A stretch of DNA of 64,000 nt. It comes from Candidatus Thiodictyon syntrophicum. Its GTDB lineage: Bacteria; Pseudomonadota; Gammaproteobacteria; Chromatiales; Chromatiaceae. The notes below the pieces were generated by a model. The model was not told the DNA's origin, searched no databases, and saw only the letters and a list, made by a program, of their open reading frames with translations. Each line of letters begins with the position of its first letter. The first letter of the stretch is position 1. Positions 47,733 through 56,011 of this stretch are shown piece after piece. The DNA is taken from contig NZ_CP020370.1 of the NCBI RefSeq assembly GCF_002813775.1, forward strand, positions 806,001 through 870,000. The letters run 5' to 3'. The translations under genes were made by a program, and so were the position numbers.

Positions 47733-48102
47733 TCAGGTGCCGATTGCGGCGACGGCATTACGTGCCTGTGTCTGCCAGGCGCTGATCCAGGAATCGTCGA
47801 TCTCGTTACCTTTGCAATAGCACATATCGGTATGCCAGTGCTCCATAAACGCCTGGTCCTCTATGAATCTCAAGAGTGGGCCGCCGCGGCGCCCCTGCAA
47901 ACGGTCGCGAACCATGGTGCGTAACCGCGGGAAGTGTTTGTAATATGCGTCGTCTGAGCGCTGTGCTTCAGGAAGCGCTCGCAGTCCCGCCTCGTCCATC
48001 ATCGCCTTGATGGCACACTCGGCCGCTATTCCGTAGAGGTAACCGGCTACACGCCGACAGGGCTCAGTGAAAAGCGCGTCGGCCGCAGCAAGGTGACGGT
48101 AG
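47733..48102 (-). pseudogene. HEPN-like small protein, first gene of the ATPase operon, interrupted by IS1-like element
   Basis: The body reads RHLAAADALFTEPCRRVAGY then LYGIAAECAIKAMM and ISAWQTQARNAVAAI, an all-helical pattern like HEPN or substrate-binding helical domains. The native start lies beyond the insertion: ATG at 49305 giving MTYTADYRSSAYRHLAAADA once one copy of the 8-bp duplication is removed. The rejoined gene would encode about 133 residues. The present frame can only start on a GTG contributed by the insertion-element end (48107). Confidence 0.75.
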
Positions 48103-49265
48103 GGCACTGGTTCAGTTTAATTCCTGTTTACAAGACATTGAAATATATGTAATATATCTAGTTCGGCGCGGGTTTCCGTCACTTTTTGAATAAGTGAGAA
48201 CTTCTTGAACGGACAATGGACATGCCCTCATTGCAATTCACAGAATTGTCGGCATCACAAGACGTATCAAACCGGTCATAACGGTACGCGTTTGCTGTGG
48301 CGATGTCAAAGTTGCAATAGGCTCTTTTCCGAGACCAAAGCCACCCTTATCGAGGGGCTCAGGAAACCGACCAGCTTCATCATTCAAGTGCTCAAAACGC
48401 GCACTGAGGGGATCGGCTTGAACGCCGCCTGCCGGGCCTTCGCGATTGCGAAGAATACGTTGCTCCTATGGGAGCGTCGCCTGGCCGATTGCAAGGATGT
48501 GCTGGTCATATATGCCCTGACGCACACCTTTATTGAGCAACTGATCGAAGGTGATGAGCTTTATACGAAAGTGAATAGGAATGTCCCCCCGGAGGATTGT
48601 GAAGGCTGGACGATCGTACTGATGGAAAGGGCAAGTCGATTTATCTGGGCGCTTCAGTGCGGGAAAAAGGATCGCAGCCTATTTTCATATGCCATACAAA
48701 TACTTAGAGATGTCATCCTGCGTACTGGCGATGTCACTCTAGTCACCGACGGGGAACGTCGGTATGGCAATCTCCTGTTTGAAATTTGCCACGAAGTATT
48801 GCGAACCGGAAAACGCGGCCGCCCACCGAAAGTGCTTCGTCGCGGTGTGAAGGTGCGCCTTAAGAATAAAGGGAAAGGAACTGATAGAACGGGGCACTCG
48901 CGTCCCAAATACGAAACCCCTCATCCGGAGCATCCAGAAACCGATCAAGATGTGACGCCAGCCGATATTCATGCTAATCATTTGGAAGCATCGAACGCTT
49001 CATTTCGGCGAAAGAATTCTGCTTATCGCCGCCGAACGAATACGTACGCGAAGAGCATTTCTGGTTTGCAAAGAACATTGGATATGTTGTGGATTGTCCA
49101 TAACTTTATTCGCAGCCACTTCACGACAAAACAGGTTCCTGCGGTGGCTCTGGGGATTCTCCAGCAGGGACTCTCGTGGGATGAGGTCCTTAGAGTTCGA
49201 CAGCCCAGGTTATAAAAATACTACAAAAACATAAGGATAAGGAAGAACCAAACTGAACCAGTGCC
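48103..49265 (+). mobile_element. IS1-like insertion sequence, complete
   Basis: 1163 bp. Perfect 16-bp terminal inverted repeats GGCACTGGTTCAGTTT at 48103-48118 and its complement at 49250-49265. An exact 8-bp target duplication GACGGTAG flanks it at 48095-48102 and 49266-49273. It carries one transposase gene and is AT-richer than the host. The clean ends and exact duplication argue for a fairly recent insertion. Confidence 0.95.
48205..49215 (+). CDS. IS1-family-like transposase
   Basis: 336 residues from a TTG start (a stop lies just upstream in frame). An N-terminal zinc-finger CPHCNSQNCRHHKTYQTGHN then WRCQSCNRLFSETK is followed by a helix-turn-helix (AFAIAKNTLLLWERRL). The DDE domain follows: EGDELYTKVNR, LVTDGERRYGNL and NHLEASNASFRRKNSAYRRR. 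This matches the long single-frame IS1 subgroup, in which no programmed frameshift is needed. It looks intact. Confidence 0.9.
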   Translation: MNGQWTCPHCNSQNCRHHKTYQTGHNGTRLLWRCQSCNRLFSETKATLIEGLRKPTSFIIQVLKTRTEGIGLNAACRAFAIAKNTLLLWERRLADCKDVLVIYALTHTFIEQLIEGDELYTKVNRNVPPEDCEGWTIVLMERASRFIWALQCGKKDRSLFSYAIQILRDVILRTGDVTLVTDGERRYGNLLFEICHEVLRTGKRGRPPKVLRRGVKVRLKNKGKGTDRTGHSRPKYETPHPEHPETDQDVTPADIHANHLEASNASFRRKNSAYRRRTNTYAKSISGLQRTLDMLWIVHNFIRSHFTTKQVPAVALGILQQGLSWDEVLRVRQPRL

Positions 49266-49305
49266 GACGGTAGGCTGAGCTTCGATAATCTGCGGTGTAC
49301 GTCAT
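49266..49305 (-). pseudogene. Severed 5' end of the HEPN-like gene
   Basis: Read leftward from ATG at 49305 this encodes MTYTADYRSSAYR and runs straight into the IS right end. The frame continues exactly in the 47733-48102 piece when one target-duplication copy is removed. Confidence 0.75.
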
Positions 49306-49666
49306 GCGAGAGTGCCAGTAAAGACCGATGTTGTCACCTGGAGGCCGGCGGTTGTTGGAAGGTCAGGGGTATAGCTCATCTGCCAGCGACCAGCTACGAG
49401 TCAATCCAGGCCGGACGGGGCATTCGCCCCGTCCGAAACGCTTTCTCCGGACCCGCAGACTTGCGGCAGGGTTCAGCGCCGGAATAAACCCTCGGGACGG
49501 GGCGGATGCCCCGTCCCGCCCGCAAGAACTGCGACGCCGCGTTTTCCGCCCGGCTCGTCGCGGCTGAAGCCGCTCCCACAGCGTCGCTGCGCGACTCTTG
49601 CGATGAGGCCTCGGCCCGCGGTGCGGGATTGTCCCGCGCCGCTGGGAATTGCAGGTCGTCTGCGCG
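49306..49666. repeat. rnr downstream gap with two palindromes
   Basis: The gap holds CGGACGGGG-CATTCG-CCCCGTCCG at 49412-49435 and CGGGACGGGG-CGGATG-CCCCGTCCCG at 49493-49518, related stems of 9-10 bp, and no gene. They lie 3' of rnr and could end its transcript, although no U-run is seen. Similar short GC-rich palindromes recur in the window's gaps. Confidence 0.55.
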
Positions 49667-52138
49667 TCAGGCCTTGCGCCGCCGCCGCTTCGCGTCCGGC
49701 TTGCCGCCCTCGGCCGGTGCCTCGCCCGGCGCCAGCACGAAGTCGATCTTGCGATCGTCCAGATTGACCGCGGCCACCTGGATGCGCAGCCGGTCGCCCA
49801 GGCGGTAGACATTGCCGCTGCGCTCGCCCTGGAGGCGGTGGCCGATGGGGTCGAAGTGGTAGTAGTCGTTGTCGAGCGCGGTGATGTGGACCAGGCCGTC
49901 GATGTGGATGGCGTCGAGCTGCACGAAGATGCCGAAGGAGGTGACGCTGGTGATGGTGCCGTCGAATTGCTCGCCGAGCTTGTCCTGCATGAACTCGCAT
50001 TTGAGCCAGTCGTTGGCGTCGCGGGTCGCCTCGTCGGCGCGCCGCTCGGTGCCGGAGCAGTGCTCGCCGATCTGCTGCAGGTCGGACTTGGAATAGTCGA
50101 GATCCGCCGCGGTGCCGTCCGCCAGCAGGTGCTTGATGATGCGATGGACGATCAGATCCGGGTAGCGGCGGATGGGGGAGGTGAAGTGGGTGTAGGCGGG
50201 GAAGGCGAGGCCGAAGTGACCCACGTTCTCGGCGCTGTACATGGCCTGCTGCATGGAGCGCAGGAGCACCGTCTGGATCAGGGCGCGGTCGGGCCTGTCT
50301 TTGACCTCGCGCAGCAATTGGGCATAGTCGGCCGCGACCGGCTTGTCCCCGCCCGGGAGCTTGAGCGCGAGTTGGCCCAGGAATTCGCGCAGGTCGCTCA
50401 ACTTCTCCTGGCTCGGCAGGTCGTGGATGCGATAGATGGCCGGGATCTTCTTGCGCTCGAAGTGCCGTGCCGCCGCCACGTTGGCGGCCAACATGCACTC
50501 CTCGATCAGGCGGTGGGCGTCGTTGCGTACCACCGGGACCACGGCGCTGATGCGGCCCTGCTCGTTGAACTCGAACTTGGTTTCGGTGCTGTCGAAGTCG
50601 ATGGCCCCGCGCTCCACCCGGGCGGCGTGCAGCACCAGATAGAGTGCGTGCAGGTCCTGGAGGTGGGGCAGCACCGCTTTATGCTGCTCGCACAGGGCCG
50701 GGTCCCGGTCCACGATCATAGCCGCCACCTGGTCATAGGTCAGGCGCGCCTTGGAGCGCATCACCGCCTGGAAGAAGCGGGTGCGGGTGACTTTGCCCTC
50801 GGCGTCGATATAGAGTTCCGCGGTCATGCAGAGCCGGTCCACGTCCGGGTTCAGTGAGCACAGTCCGTTGGACAGGACCTCCGGCAGCATGGGGATGACC
50901 CGGTCCGGGAAATAGACCGAGTTACCGCGCTCCAGGGCCTCGGTGTCGAGCGCGGTGCCGGGGACCACATAGGAGGAGACATCGGCGATGGAGACCAGGA
51001 GCTTCCAGCCCTTGGGCTTGCGCTCGCAATAGACGGCGTCGTCGAAGTCGCGGGCGTCGGCCCCGTCGATGGTGACGAGCGCGAGCTTGCGCAGGTCCGT
51101 GCGGCCCGCCTTGGCGGACTCGGGTACCTCCGGGGTGAGCCCGGCGACCTCGGCTGCGACTTCCGGGGGCCACGCGACCGGCAGGTCGTGGGCGCGGATG
51201 GCGATGTCGGTCTCCATCCCCGGGGCCATGTGGTCGCCCAGGACCTCGCGGACCCGGCCGATGGGCTGGGTGCGGCCGGTCGGCTGGTCGGTGATCTCGG
51301 CCACCACGATCTGGCCGTGGGTGGCGCCGCCCAGGCGGTCACTGGGGATGATGACGTCGTGGGAGAGGCGCTTGTTGTCCGGCGCCACGAAGCCGACGCC
51401 GCTCTCCTGATAGAGGCGGCCCACCACGGTGCGGGTGTTGCGCTCCAGCGTCTCCACCAGCGACCCCTCCAGGCGCCCGCGGCGGTCGCGCCCGCTGACC
51501 CGTACCACCACACGGTCCCCATGGAACAGCGTCTTCATGTCCTTGGGGTAGAGATAGAGGTCGTCGCCGCCGTCGTCCGGCCGCACGAAGCCGAAGCCGT
51601 CGGGGTGACCGATCACCCGCCCGGCGATCAGGTCCTTGTGGTTGACGATGCAGAAGGCGTCCTTGCGGTTGCGCAGGAGTTGCCCGTCCCGAACCATGGC
51701 GCCCAAGCGTCGCTCCAGGGCGGTGAGGTCGGGCTCGGTGGTCAGTTCCAGGGTCGCCGCGATCTCGGCGAAGGCGAGCGGGGCGCCGTGGGCGGTCAGG
51801 GTGTCGAGGATGAACTCCCGGCTCGGGATGGGGTTCTCGTATTTCTTCGCCTCGCGCTGGCGGTTGGGGTCCTTGTCCCGGGCGCCGGTCTCCCGCGTGC
51901 CCTTGGCGGCGGGCTTGGGGGTGGACCTGGGGGCGCGCTTTGGCGCAGTTGCGGCGACGCCGGGCGCCTCAATGGGCAGGGTATCCGCCCGGGGGGCCTC
52001 TTGGGTCGCCTTGGCTGCGGGCTTGCGGCGGGGCTTCTTAGGCGGCGACGGGGCGGTCGGCGCGGAATCTGGGGGGACGGCCTGCGGATCCGCGGCCTGG
52101 CCTTCGGTCTGGTTGTCGGTAGTTTTGCGTCTGGTCAC
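49667..52138 (-). CDS. rnr: Ribonuclease R
   Basis: 823 residues, 3'-5' exoribonuclease that degrades structured RNA. A Lys/Pro/Ala-rich N-terminal extension (about 95 residues) is followed by a helix-turn-helix (SREFILDTLTAHGAPLAFAE) and cold-shock domains (GFGFVRPDDGGDDLYLYPKD). The RNB catalytic domain has the Asp cluster in VTIDGADARDFDDAVYCERK and HFTSPIRRYPDLIVHRII. The S1 domain is FDGTITSVTSFGIFVQLDAI, and a basic tail DAKRRRRKA closes the protein. It is divergent from tRNA-Leu. rlmB would normally follow directly. Confidence 0.97.
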   Translation of the reverse strand: MTRRKTTDNQTEGQAADPQAVPPDSAPTAPSPPKKPRRKPAAKATQEAPRADTLPIEAPGVAATAPKRAPRSTPKPAAKGTRETGARDKDPNRQREAKKYENPIPSREFILDTLTAHGAPLAFAEIAATLELTTEPDLTALERRLGAMVRDGQLLRNRKDAFCIVNHKDLIAGRVIGHPDGFGFVRPDDGGDDLYLYPKDMKTLFHGDRVVVRVSGRDRRGRLEGSLVETLERNTRTVVGRLYQESGVGFVAPDNKRLSHDVIIPSDRLGGATHGQIVVAEITDQPTGRTQPIGRVREVLGDHMAPGMETDIAIRAHDLPVAWPPEVAAEVAGLTPEVPESAKAGRTDLRKLALVTIDGADARDFDDAVYCERKPKGWKLLVSIADVSSYVVPGTALDTEALERGNSVYFPDRVIPMLPEVLSNGLCSLNPDVDRLCMTAELYIDAEGKVTRTRFFQAVMRSKARLTYDQVAAMIVDRDPALCEQHKAVLPHLQDLHALYLVLHAARVERGAIDFDSTETKFEFNEQGRISAVVPVVRNDAHRLIEECMLAANVAAARHFERKKIPAIYRIHDLPSQEKLSDLREFLGQLALKLPGGDKPVAADYAQLLREVKDRPDRALIQTVLLRSMQQAMYSAENVGHFGLAFPAYTHFTSPIRRYPDLIVHRIIKHLLADGTAADLDYSKSDLQQIGEHCSGTERRADEATRDANDWLKCEFMQDKLGEQFDGTITSVTSFGIFVQLDAIHIDGLVHITALDNDYYHFDPIGHRLQGERSGNVYRLGDRLRIQVAAVNLDDRKIDFVLAPGEAPAEGGKPDAKRRRRKA

Positions 52139-52270
52139 GTGGTGTTACTGAGTATGTCTTTGGTCTGCGGCTAAGACCGTGTAGTGTATCGTTGACAAGC
52201 CCGCCCTGTCTCACTAACATGCCCGCTCCCGTCAGGCCGTCTCCCCCGTGAGTCGCCCCGATCCGGAAAA

Positions 52271-52355
52271 GCCGAGATGGCGGAATTGGTAGACGCGCTA
52301 GTTTCAGGTATTAGTGGGGCAACCCGTGGAGGTTCGAGTCCTCTTCTCGGCACCA
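52271..52355 (+). tRNA. tRNA-Leu (CAG)
   Basis: 85 bases including encoded CCA. The acceptor stem GCCGAGA pairs with TCTCGGC. The anticodon stem CTAGT/ATTAG encloses TTCAGGT, giving anticodon CAG. A long variable arm (TGGGGCAACCCGTG region) marks a class II tRNA. T-arm GGTTCGAGTCC. It lies between rnr and a strong terminator. Confidence 0.95.
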
Positions 52356-52392
52356 ACTCCTGATCAGCCGACATGCTGATCAAAAGACAAAT

Positions 52393-52422
52393 AAAGCACT
52401 GTGAAAACAGTGCTTTTTTTTT
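52393..52422 (+). terminator. Rho-independent terminator after tRNA-Leu
   Basis: AAAGCACTGT-GAAA-ACAGTGCTTT stem followed by a run of nine T. It lies 38 bp after the tRNA end. Confidence 0.9.
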
Positions 52423-52468
52423 GGGCTTGCTCCTGGGGCCGGGCGGCGGCGCTTGGTCCGCACAGCGG

Positions 52469-52622
52469 ACCCTACAGTTACAGCTACCGGACGTTCTCTC
52501 GGACCGGGCGGCGTTGTCGTTGTCGTTGTCGTAATCGTGGTCGGATTATTCGATTACGACAACGACAACGACAACGTACCCGGGATCTCGGTCACCACAT
52601 CAGTTCTGATCGCACCCCGTGC
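52469..52622 (-). mobile_element. Hairpin element, inverted copy ending inside siaD
   Basis: Read on the minus strand, it has the right end GGTGCGATCAGAACTGATGT, GTACCCGGG, arms (GTTGTC)n around TCGAATAATCCGACCACG, then GTCCGAGAGAACGTCCGGTA and a TGTAGGG half. It is the same module order as in 33179-33391 and 34358-34572 but in opposite orientation. The last 23 bp (52600-52622) are read as the final codons and stop of siaD. Confidence 0.75.
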
Positions 52623-53778
52623 CCATCACCCGGTTGCGCCCCCCATGCTTGGCCGCGTACATCGCCTGATCGGCACGGCGCAGCAGGTCGTCCACGGTGT
52701 CGTCCGGGGTGAAGCCGGCCACGCCGATGCTGACCGTGACTGAAATCGCCCGCTCGCCGACGATGACCCACTGTTCGGCGATGCTCGCGCGCAGCTTCTC
52801 GGCGATCGGCAGCGCGCCCTCATAGGGGCAGTCGGGCAGCAATACCACGAACTCCTCGCCGCCCCAGCGTCCGGCCCCATCGCCGCGGCGCCGGTCGCGT
52901 TGGATCGCGGCGGCGACCGTCGCCAACACCGCATCACCGGTTTCGTGGCCGTAGGTGTCGTTGACGTGCTTGAAGTGGTCGACGTCCAGGGACAGTAAGG
53001 CGAGCGGGCGGTGTTCGATCCGGGCCCGCCGGACCTCCACCTCCAGCCAGGTCTTCATGGCCTGCCGGCTGGTGAGACCAGTCAATACATCGGTGCTCGC
53101 CAGATGCTCCAGGCGCAGGTTGCTGTCCTGGAGTTGCTCCTGAAAGCGGTCGCTGATGAGGACCAACTTGTTCAGCCGGCGCAGGAGCTTCTCATAGCGC
53201 TCCGCCAGGTCCGCCAGCGGCGCGGCCAGCGGCGAGCCCGCGTGCGCCGGGTCGGACAGGGTCGCGTGCACCCGGTTGAGCGCGCTGTCGGATACCGGCG
53301 CGCCGACCGGGCGCGGCCCGGCGGGCGTCGGCAGCGGCGCCCGGACCCGTCCGCCGTAACGCTCCTCGAGACAGCCCGCGCAGACCCCGCGGGCGAGCCC
53401 CAGGTCAGCATGGTGCTTCAGGAACTCCCCGACCCGGGACTGGTAGTGGTCGTCCAGGTGAATCCGGCCGCAATAGCGGCACACCGGCAGCCCCAACTCG
53501 CGCAACTGGCGAAACTGCCCATTGACCGCCTCCAGGCGTTCGATCAGGTCGCGGCTTGACGCCTGATAGCGGTCCGCAATCGCCAGCACCTTGTCCAGAC
53601 GCGCGGCGAGCCGCCCATGGCGCTCCAGCAACAGGCGATATTCGGCCGGCCAGTCGACCGGCATCCCGGCCGCCAGGGCGGCCCGCAGGGCCTGGGCGCG
53701 GGTGGCGATCGCCGCCTCGGCGGGGCCCACACCGTCGTCGAGCCCGCGGCCGTCATCAAGGTCGACCGCGTCATCCAC
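52600..53778 (-). CDS. siaD: SiaD-like diguanylate cyclase with CxxC...CxxC region
   Basis: 392 residues from GTG at 53778, which overlaps the siaC stop by 8 bp. N-terminal helical part, then Cys pairs at residues 100/103 and 133/136 (VCRYCGRIHLDD and VCAGC), a likely zinc site, then a coiled coil. The GGDEF domain (STDVLTGLTSRQAMKTWLEV, LSLDVDHFKHVNDTYGH) has an intact GGEEF at 306-310 and an RxxD inhibitory site (RRGD) five residues before it. It makes c-di-GMP. Stand-alone SiaD proteins known from pseudomonads are shorter. Its last residues (GTGCDQN) are encoded by a repeat-element end. Confidence 0.88.
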   Translation of the reverse strand: MDDAVDLDDGRGLDDGVGPAEAAIATRAQALRAALAAGMPVDWPAEYRLLLERHGRLAARLDKVLAIADRYQASSRDLIERLEAVNGQFRQLRELGLPVCRYCGRIHLDDHYQSRVGEFLKHHADLGLARGVCAGCLEERYGGRVRAPLPTPAGPRPVGAPVSDSALNRVHATLSDPAHAGSPLAAPLADLAERYEKLLRRLNKLVLISDRFQEQLQDSNLRLEHLASTDVLTGLTSRQAMKTWLEVEVRRARIEHRPLALLSLDVDHFKHVNDTYGHETGDAVLATVAAAIQRDRRRGDGAGRWGGEEFVVLLPDCPYEGALPIAEKLRASIAEQWVIVGERAISVTVSIGVAGFTPDDTVDDLLRRADQAMYAAKHGGRNRVMGTGCDQN

Positions 53779-54151
53779 GGGCAGGGACCGTCTCGAACGG
53801 GAAGCTGACCTCCTCCCTGAATTCCTCCGCGAGTTCCAGTGCCCGGCCATTGTCCGGGTCGTAATACCAGTGCATCAGGACCGGCTGGCCGTGGCGCCAG
53901 GCGTCCTCGAAGCGGTCGAGCAGGTCGAGCATGCACTTGGTGCTGCTGCTGTTCATATAGGGCATATTCACCGCGATGGTGATGGCCTCCCGGCGCTCGC
54001 CGAGATAGCCGTCCACCCAGGCCAGAATCGGCTCGAAAAACTGGAATGAGTTTTCCGGATAGGATTCGCCCTGCAGGGTCAGGGTACGGGTCTGCAGGGC
54101 AAAAGACACGCGCGGGGTCGTGCGGGTCTGCGGCAGGTCGAGTGATTCCAT
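53771..54151 (-). CDS. siaC: SiaC-like phospho-switch protein (DUF1987)
   Basis: 126 residues from ATG at 54151. The DUF1987 core is GESYPENSFQFFEPILAWVD, then ITIAVNMPYMNSSSTKCMLD with the Ser/Thr cluster that SiaB phosphorylates and SiaA dephosphorylates in pseudomonads, then VLMHWYYDPDNGRALEL. In the known system unphosphorylated SiaC activates SiaD. Twelve bp after siaB and overlapping siaD. Confidence 0.9.
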   Translation of the reverse strand: MESLDLPQTRTTPRVSFALQTRTLTLQGESYPENSFQFFEPILAWVDGYLGERREAITIAVNMPYMNSSSTKCMLDLLDRFEDAWRHGQPVLMHWYYDPDNGRALELAEEFREEVSFPFETVPARG

Positions 54152-54162
54152 GATCGGTCTTC

Positions 54163-54711
54163 TCAGATACGCACGAGGAGGCTGACGAATTCCCACTCAT
54201 CGGTGAGCGGGGTGCGTGCCAGCAGTATCGGCATTGCGGCCCGGCGGGCGATGTCCAGCAGGCCGAGGCCGGCGCCGCGGCTGCCCGGTTGGTGCGGCGC
54301 ACGCAGTTGCTCCTTGAAGCGGCGGCGCAGGGTCTCCTTATCCAGCCCATTCAATTCAGCGATGCGCCCGGCGAGCCCGGCCGCATCCGCGCGTGCGACC
54401 ACATTGCCGGCCCCCACGGCGAAGCGCTCGCCGTCCCACAGGATGGCGATGATGGCGCAGTCCGGGTTATGCGGCTGACCCGGGGTGAAGCCCTTGGCGG
54501 CGATATAGTTGCGGACGTTCTGGGCCAACTCCACATAGACCGCGAAGACATCGAGCAGGGCCGAATGCTCCGCCGCCCGCTGCGCCAGGTGTTGGCGCAC
54601 GGCCACGCCGAATTCCTCGATCAGGCCATGCGAGAAGGGCCCATTGAAGCAGATGAGCACGTCGTGCAGCGCGAAGTTGTTGCGCAGTTCAAACAGATCG
54701 ATGGTGGGCAT
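54163..54711 (-). CDS. siaB: SiaB-like protein kinase
   Basis: 182 residues, GHKL-type kinase fold without a histidine phosphotransfer domain. The N box is VYVELAQNVRNYIAAK and the G box PGSRGAGLGLLDIARRA. NFALHDVLICFNGPFSHGLI at the N-terminus is the family start. It phosphorylates SiaC and so turns down c-di-GMP synthesis. Gene order matches siaABCD. Confidence 0.9.
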   Translation of the reverse strand: MPTIDLFELRNNFALHDVLICFNGPFSHGLIEEFGVAVRQHLAQRAAEHSALLDVFAVYVELAQNVRNYIAAKGFTPGQPHNPDCAIIAILWDGERFAVGAGNVVARADAAGLAGRIAELNGLDKETLRRRFKEQLRAPHQPGSRGAGLGLLDIARRAAMPILLARTPLTDEWEFVSLLVRI

Positions 54712-54758
54712 CGGCCACTCCTGGGGCTTGGTATCGAGTCAAGATAGTGAACCGTTCT

Positions 54759-55985
54759 CTAGGGCAAGGGGGCGGGGGCTTGGCCGTGCGCGCCGGCCAC
54801 CTGCCAACCCAGCACGGTCACGTCATCCCGGGGCGCGTGCGCCCCGGCATGGGCCAGCAATTGATTCCGGAGCGCGTCGCGCTGATCGATGCAGGGCGCG
54901 TGCCAATGCCGCTCCAGCACCTGCCTGAGCCCGTCGCGCCCGAAGGGCAAGCCGCGCGGGCCGCCCGGTTGGTCCAGCAGTCCGTCGCTGCACAGGTAAA
55001 ATGATTGGCGTGGTTGCAGCGCCACACTGTGACTGGCAAAGCGCTGGTCCGGCTTGGAGCGCTTATAGCCCAGGCTCGCGCGATCACCGCGCAGCTCCGC
55101 CAGTTGCCCATCGGCAACGATATAGAGCGGCAAATGGGCACCGGCAAAGACCAGCCGCCCCTGGTCCGGCTGAATCAGACAGATGGCCGCGTCCAGTCCG
55201 TCGTCCGAGGGGGCGGCGGCGGTATCCTGACGCAGCGTGGTGCGGATCGACTCATTGAGCCGCTGCAATAAGAGCGCGGGTGCATAGCAGTGTTCATCCC
55301 GGATGAGCCGCCGCAGCGCGGTGACCGCCAGCATCGACATCAGGGCGCCCGGCACCCCATGCCCGGTGCAGTCCAGGAGTGCGACCAGGCCGCCCTCGGG
55401 ACAGGTCTCCAGACAATAGATGTCACCGCCCACGATATCGCGCGGCAACCACAGACTGAAGGAATCGGCCAGATAGTCATTCAGGGCCCCGGGCGGGGGT
55501 AACAGGGCGGCCTGGATGCGTTGGGCATAGGCGATGCTGTCGGTCAGGTCGCGCAGCAGTTGCTCGGAGCGCTCCTTTTCCTGCCGCAGGTCCGCGAACG
55601 CCTGCTGCAACTGGCGCGTCATCTCATTGAAGGCGGTCGAAAAATCACCCATGAAATCGACCCGTTGGGAAAGGTCCCCGGCGGCGATCTGCTGCGTCTT
55701 CCAGGTCAGATGGCGCAGGTTGGCCTGGAGGCTCTTGAAGGATTGCAGCACCCGCATCTTACCCGCCGGGGGCGCGCGGTCCAACTCGCCGCGGGCCATC
55801 GAATACATGAAGTCGGCAAAGTCGTCATACTCGATGACGAGGCGGTTGAAATAGCCCACAAACTGATTGAACTCGTCCTGCGGATAATCTGCGGGCAAGA
55901 CCATGGGCGGCGGCTTTTCACCGCGCAGGATCCGCGACAGCGTTGCGGTCAACTGATCCAGGTGATGTTCGGCAACGGTGACCAT
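54759..55985 (-). CDS. siaA: SiaA-like PP2C/SpoIIE phosphatase, cytosolic form
   Basis: 408 residues. The N-terminal part contains HAMP-like and coiled segments (LQANLRHLTWKTQQIAAGDL, FNEMTRQLQQAFADLRQEKE), then the SpoIIE-type phosphatase: PRDIVGGDIYCLE, VALLDCTGHGVPGALMSMLA, DGLDAAICLI and DDVTVLGW. It should dephosphorylate SiaC. Pseudomonas SiaA has transmembrane helices and a periplasmic sensor; none is seen here, so input probably comes from a cytosolic partner such as the V4R protein upstream. Confidence 0.88.
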   Translation of the reverse strand: MVTVAEHHLDQLTATLSRILRGEKPPPMVLPADYPQDEFNQFVGYFNRLVIEYDDFADFMYSMARGELDRAPPAGKMRVLQSFKSLQANLRHLTWKTQQIAAGDLSQRVDFMGDFSTAFNEMTRQLQQAFADLRQEKERSEQLLRDLTDSIAYAQRIQAALLPPPGALNDYLADSFSLWLPRDIVGGDIYCLETCPEGGLVALLDCTGHGVPGALMSMLAVTALRRLIRDEHCYAPALLLQRLNESIRTTLRQDTAAAPSDDGLDAAICLIQPDQGRLVFAGAHLPLYIVADGQLAELRGDRASLGYKRSKPDQRFASHSVALQPRQSFYLCSDGLLDQPGGPRGLPFGRDGLRQVLERHWHAPCIDQRDALRNQLLAHAGAHAPRDDVTVLGWQVAGAHGQAPAPLP

Positions 55986-56011
55986 GCGTCAGCGGCGGCG
56001 GTGCGGGCGCG

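Noticed and set aside
49667-52138. Integration of the 35-49 kb region into tRNA-Leu
   Set aside because: The tRNA is intact, on the far side of rnr, and no integrase or partial tRNA copy is seen at the other edge.
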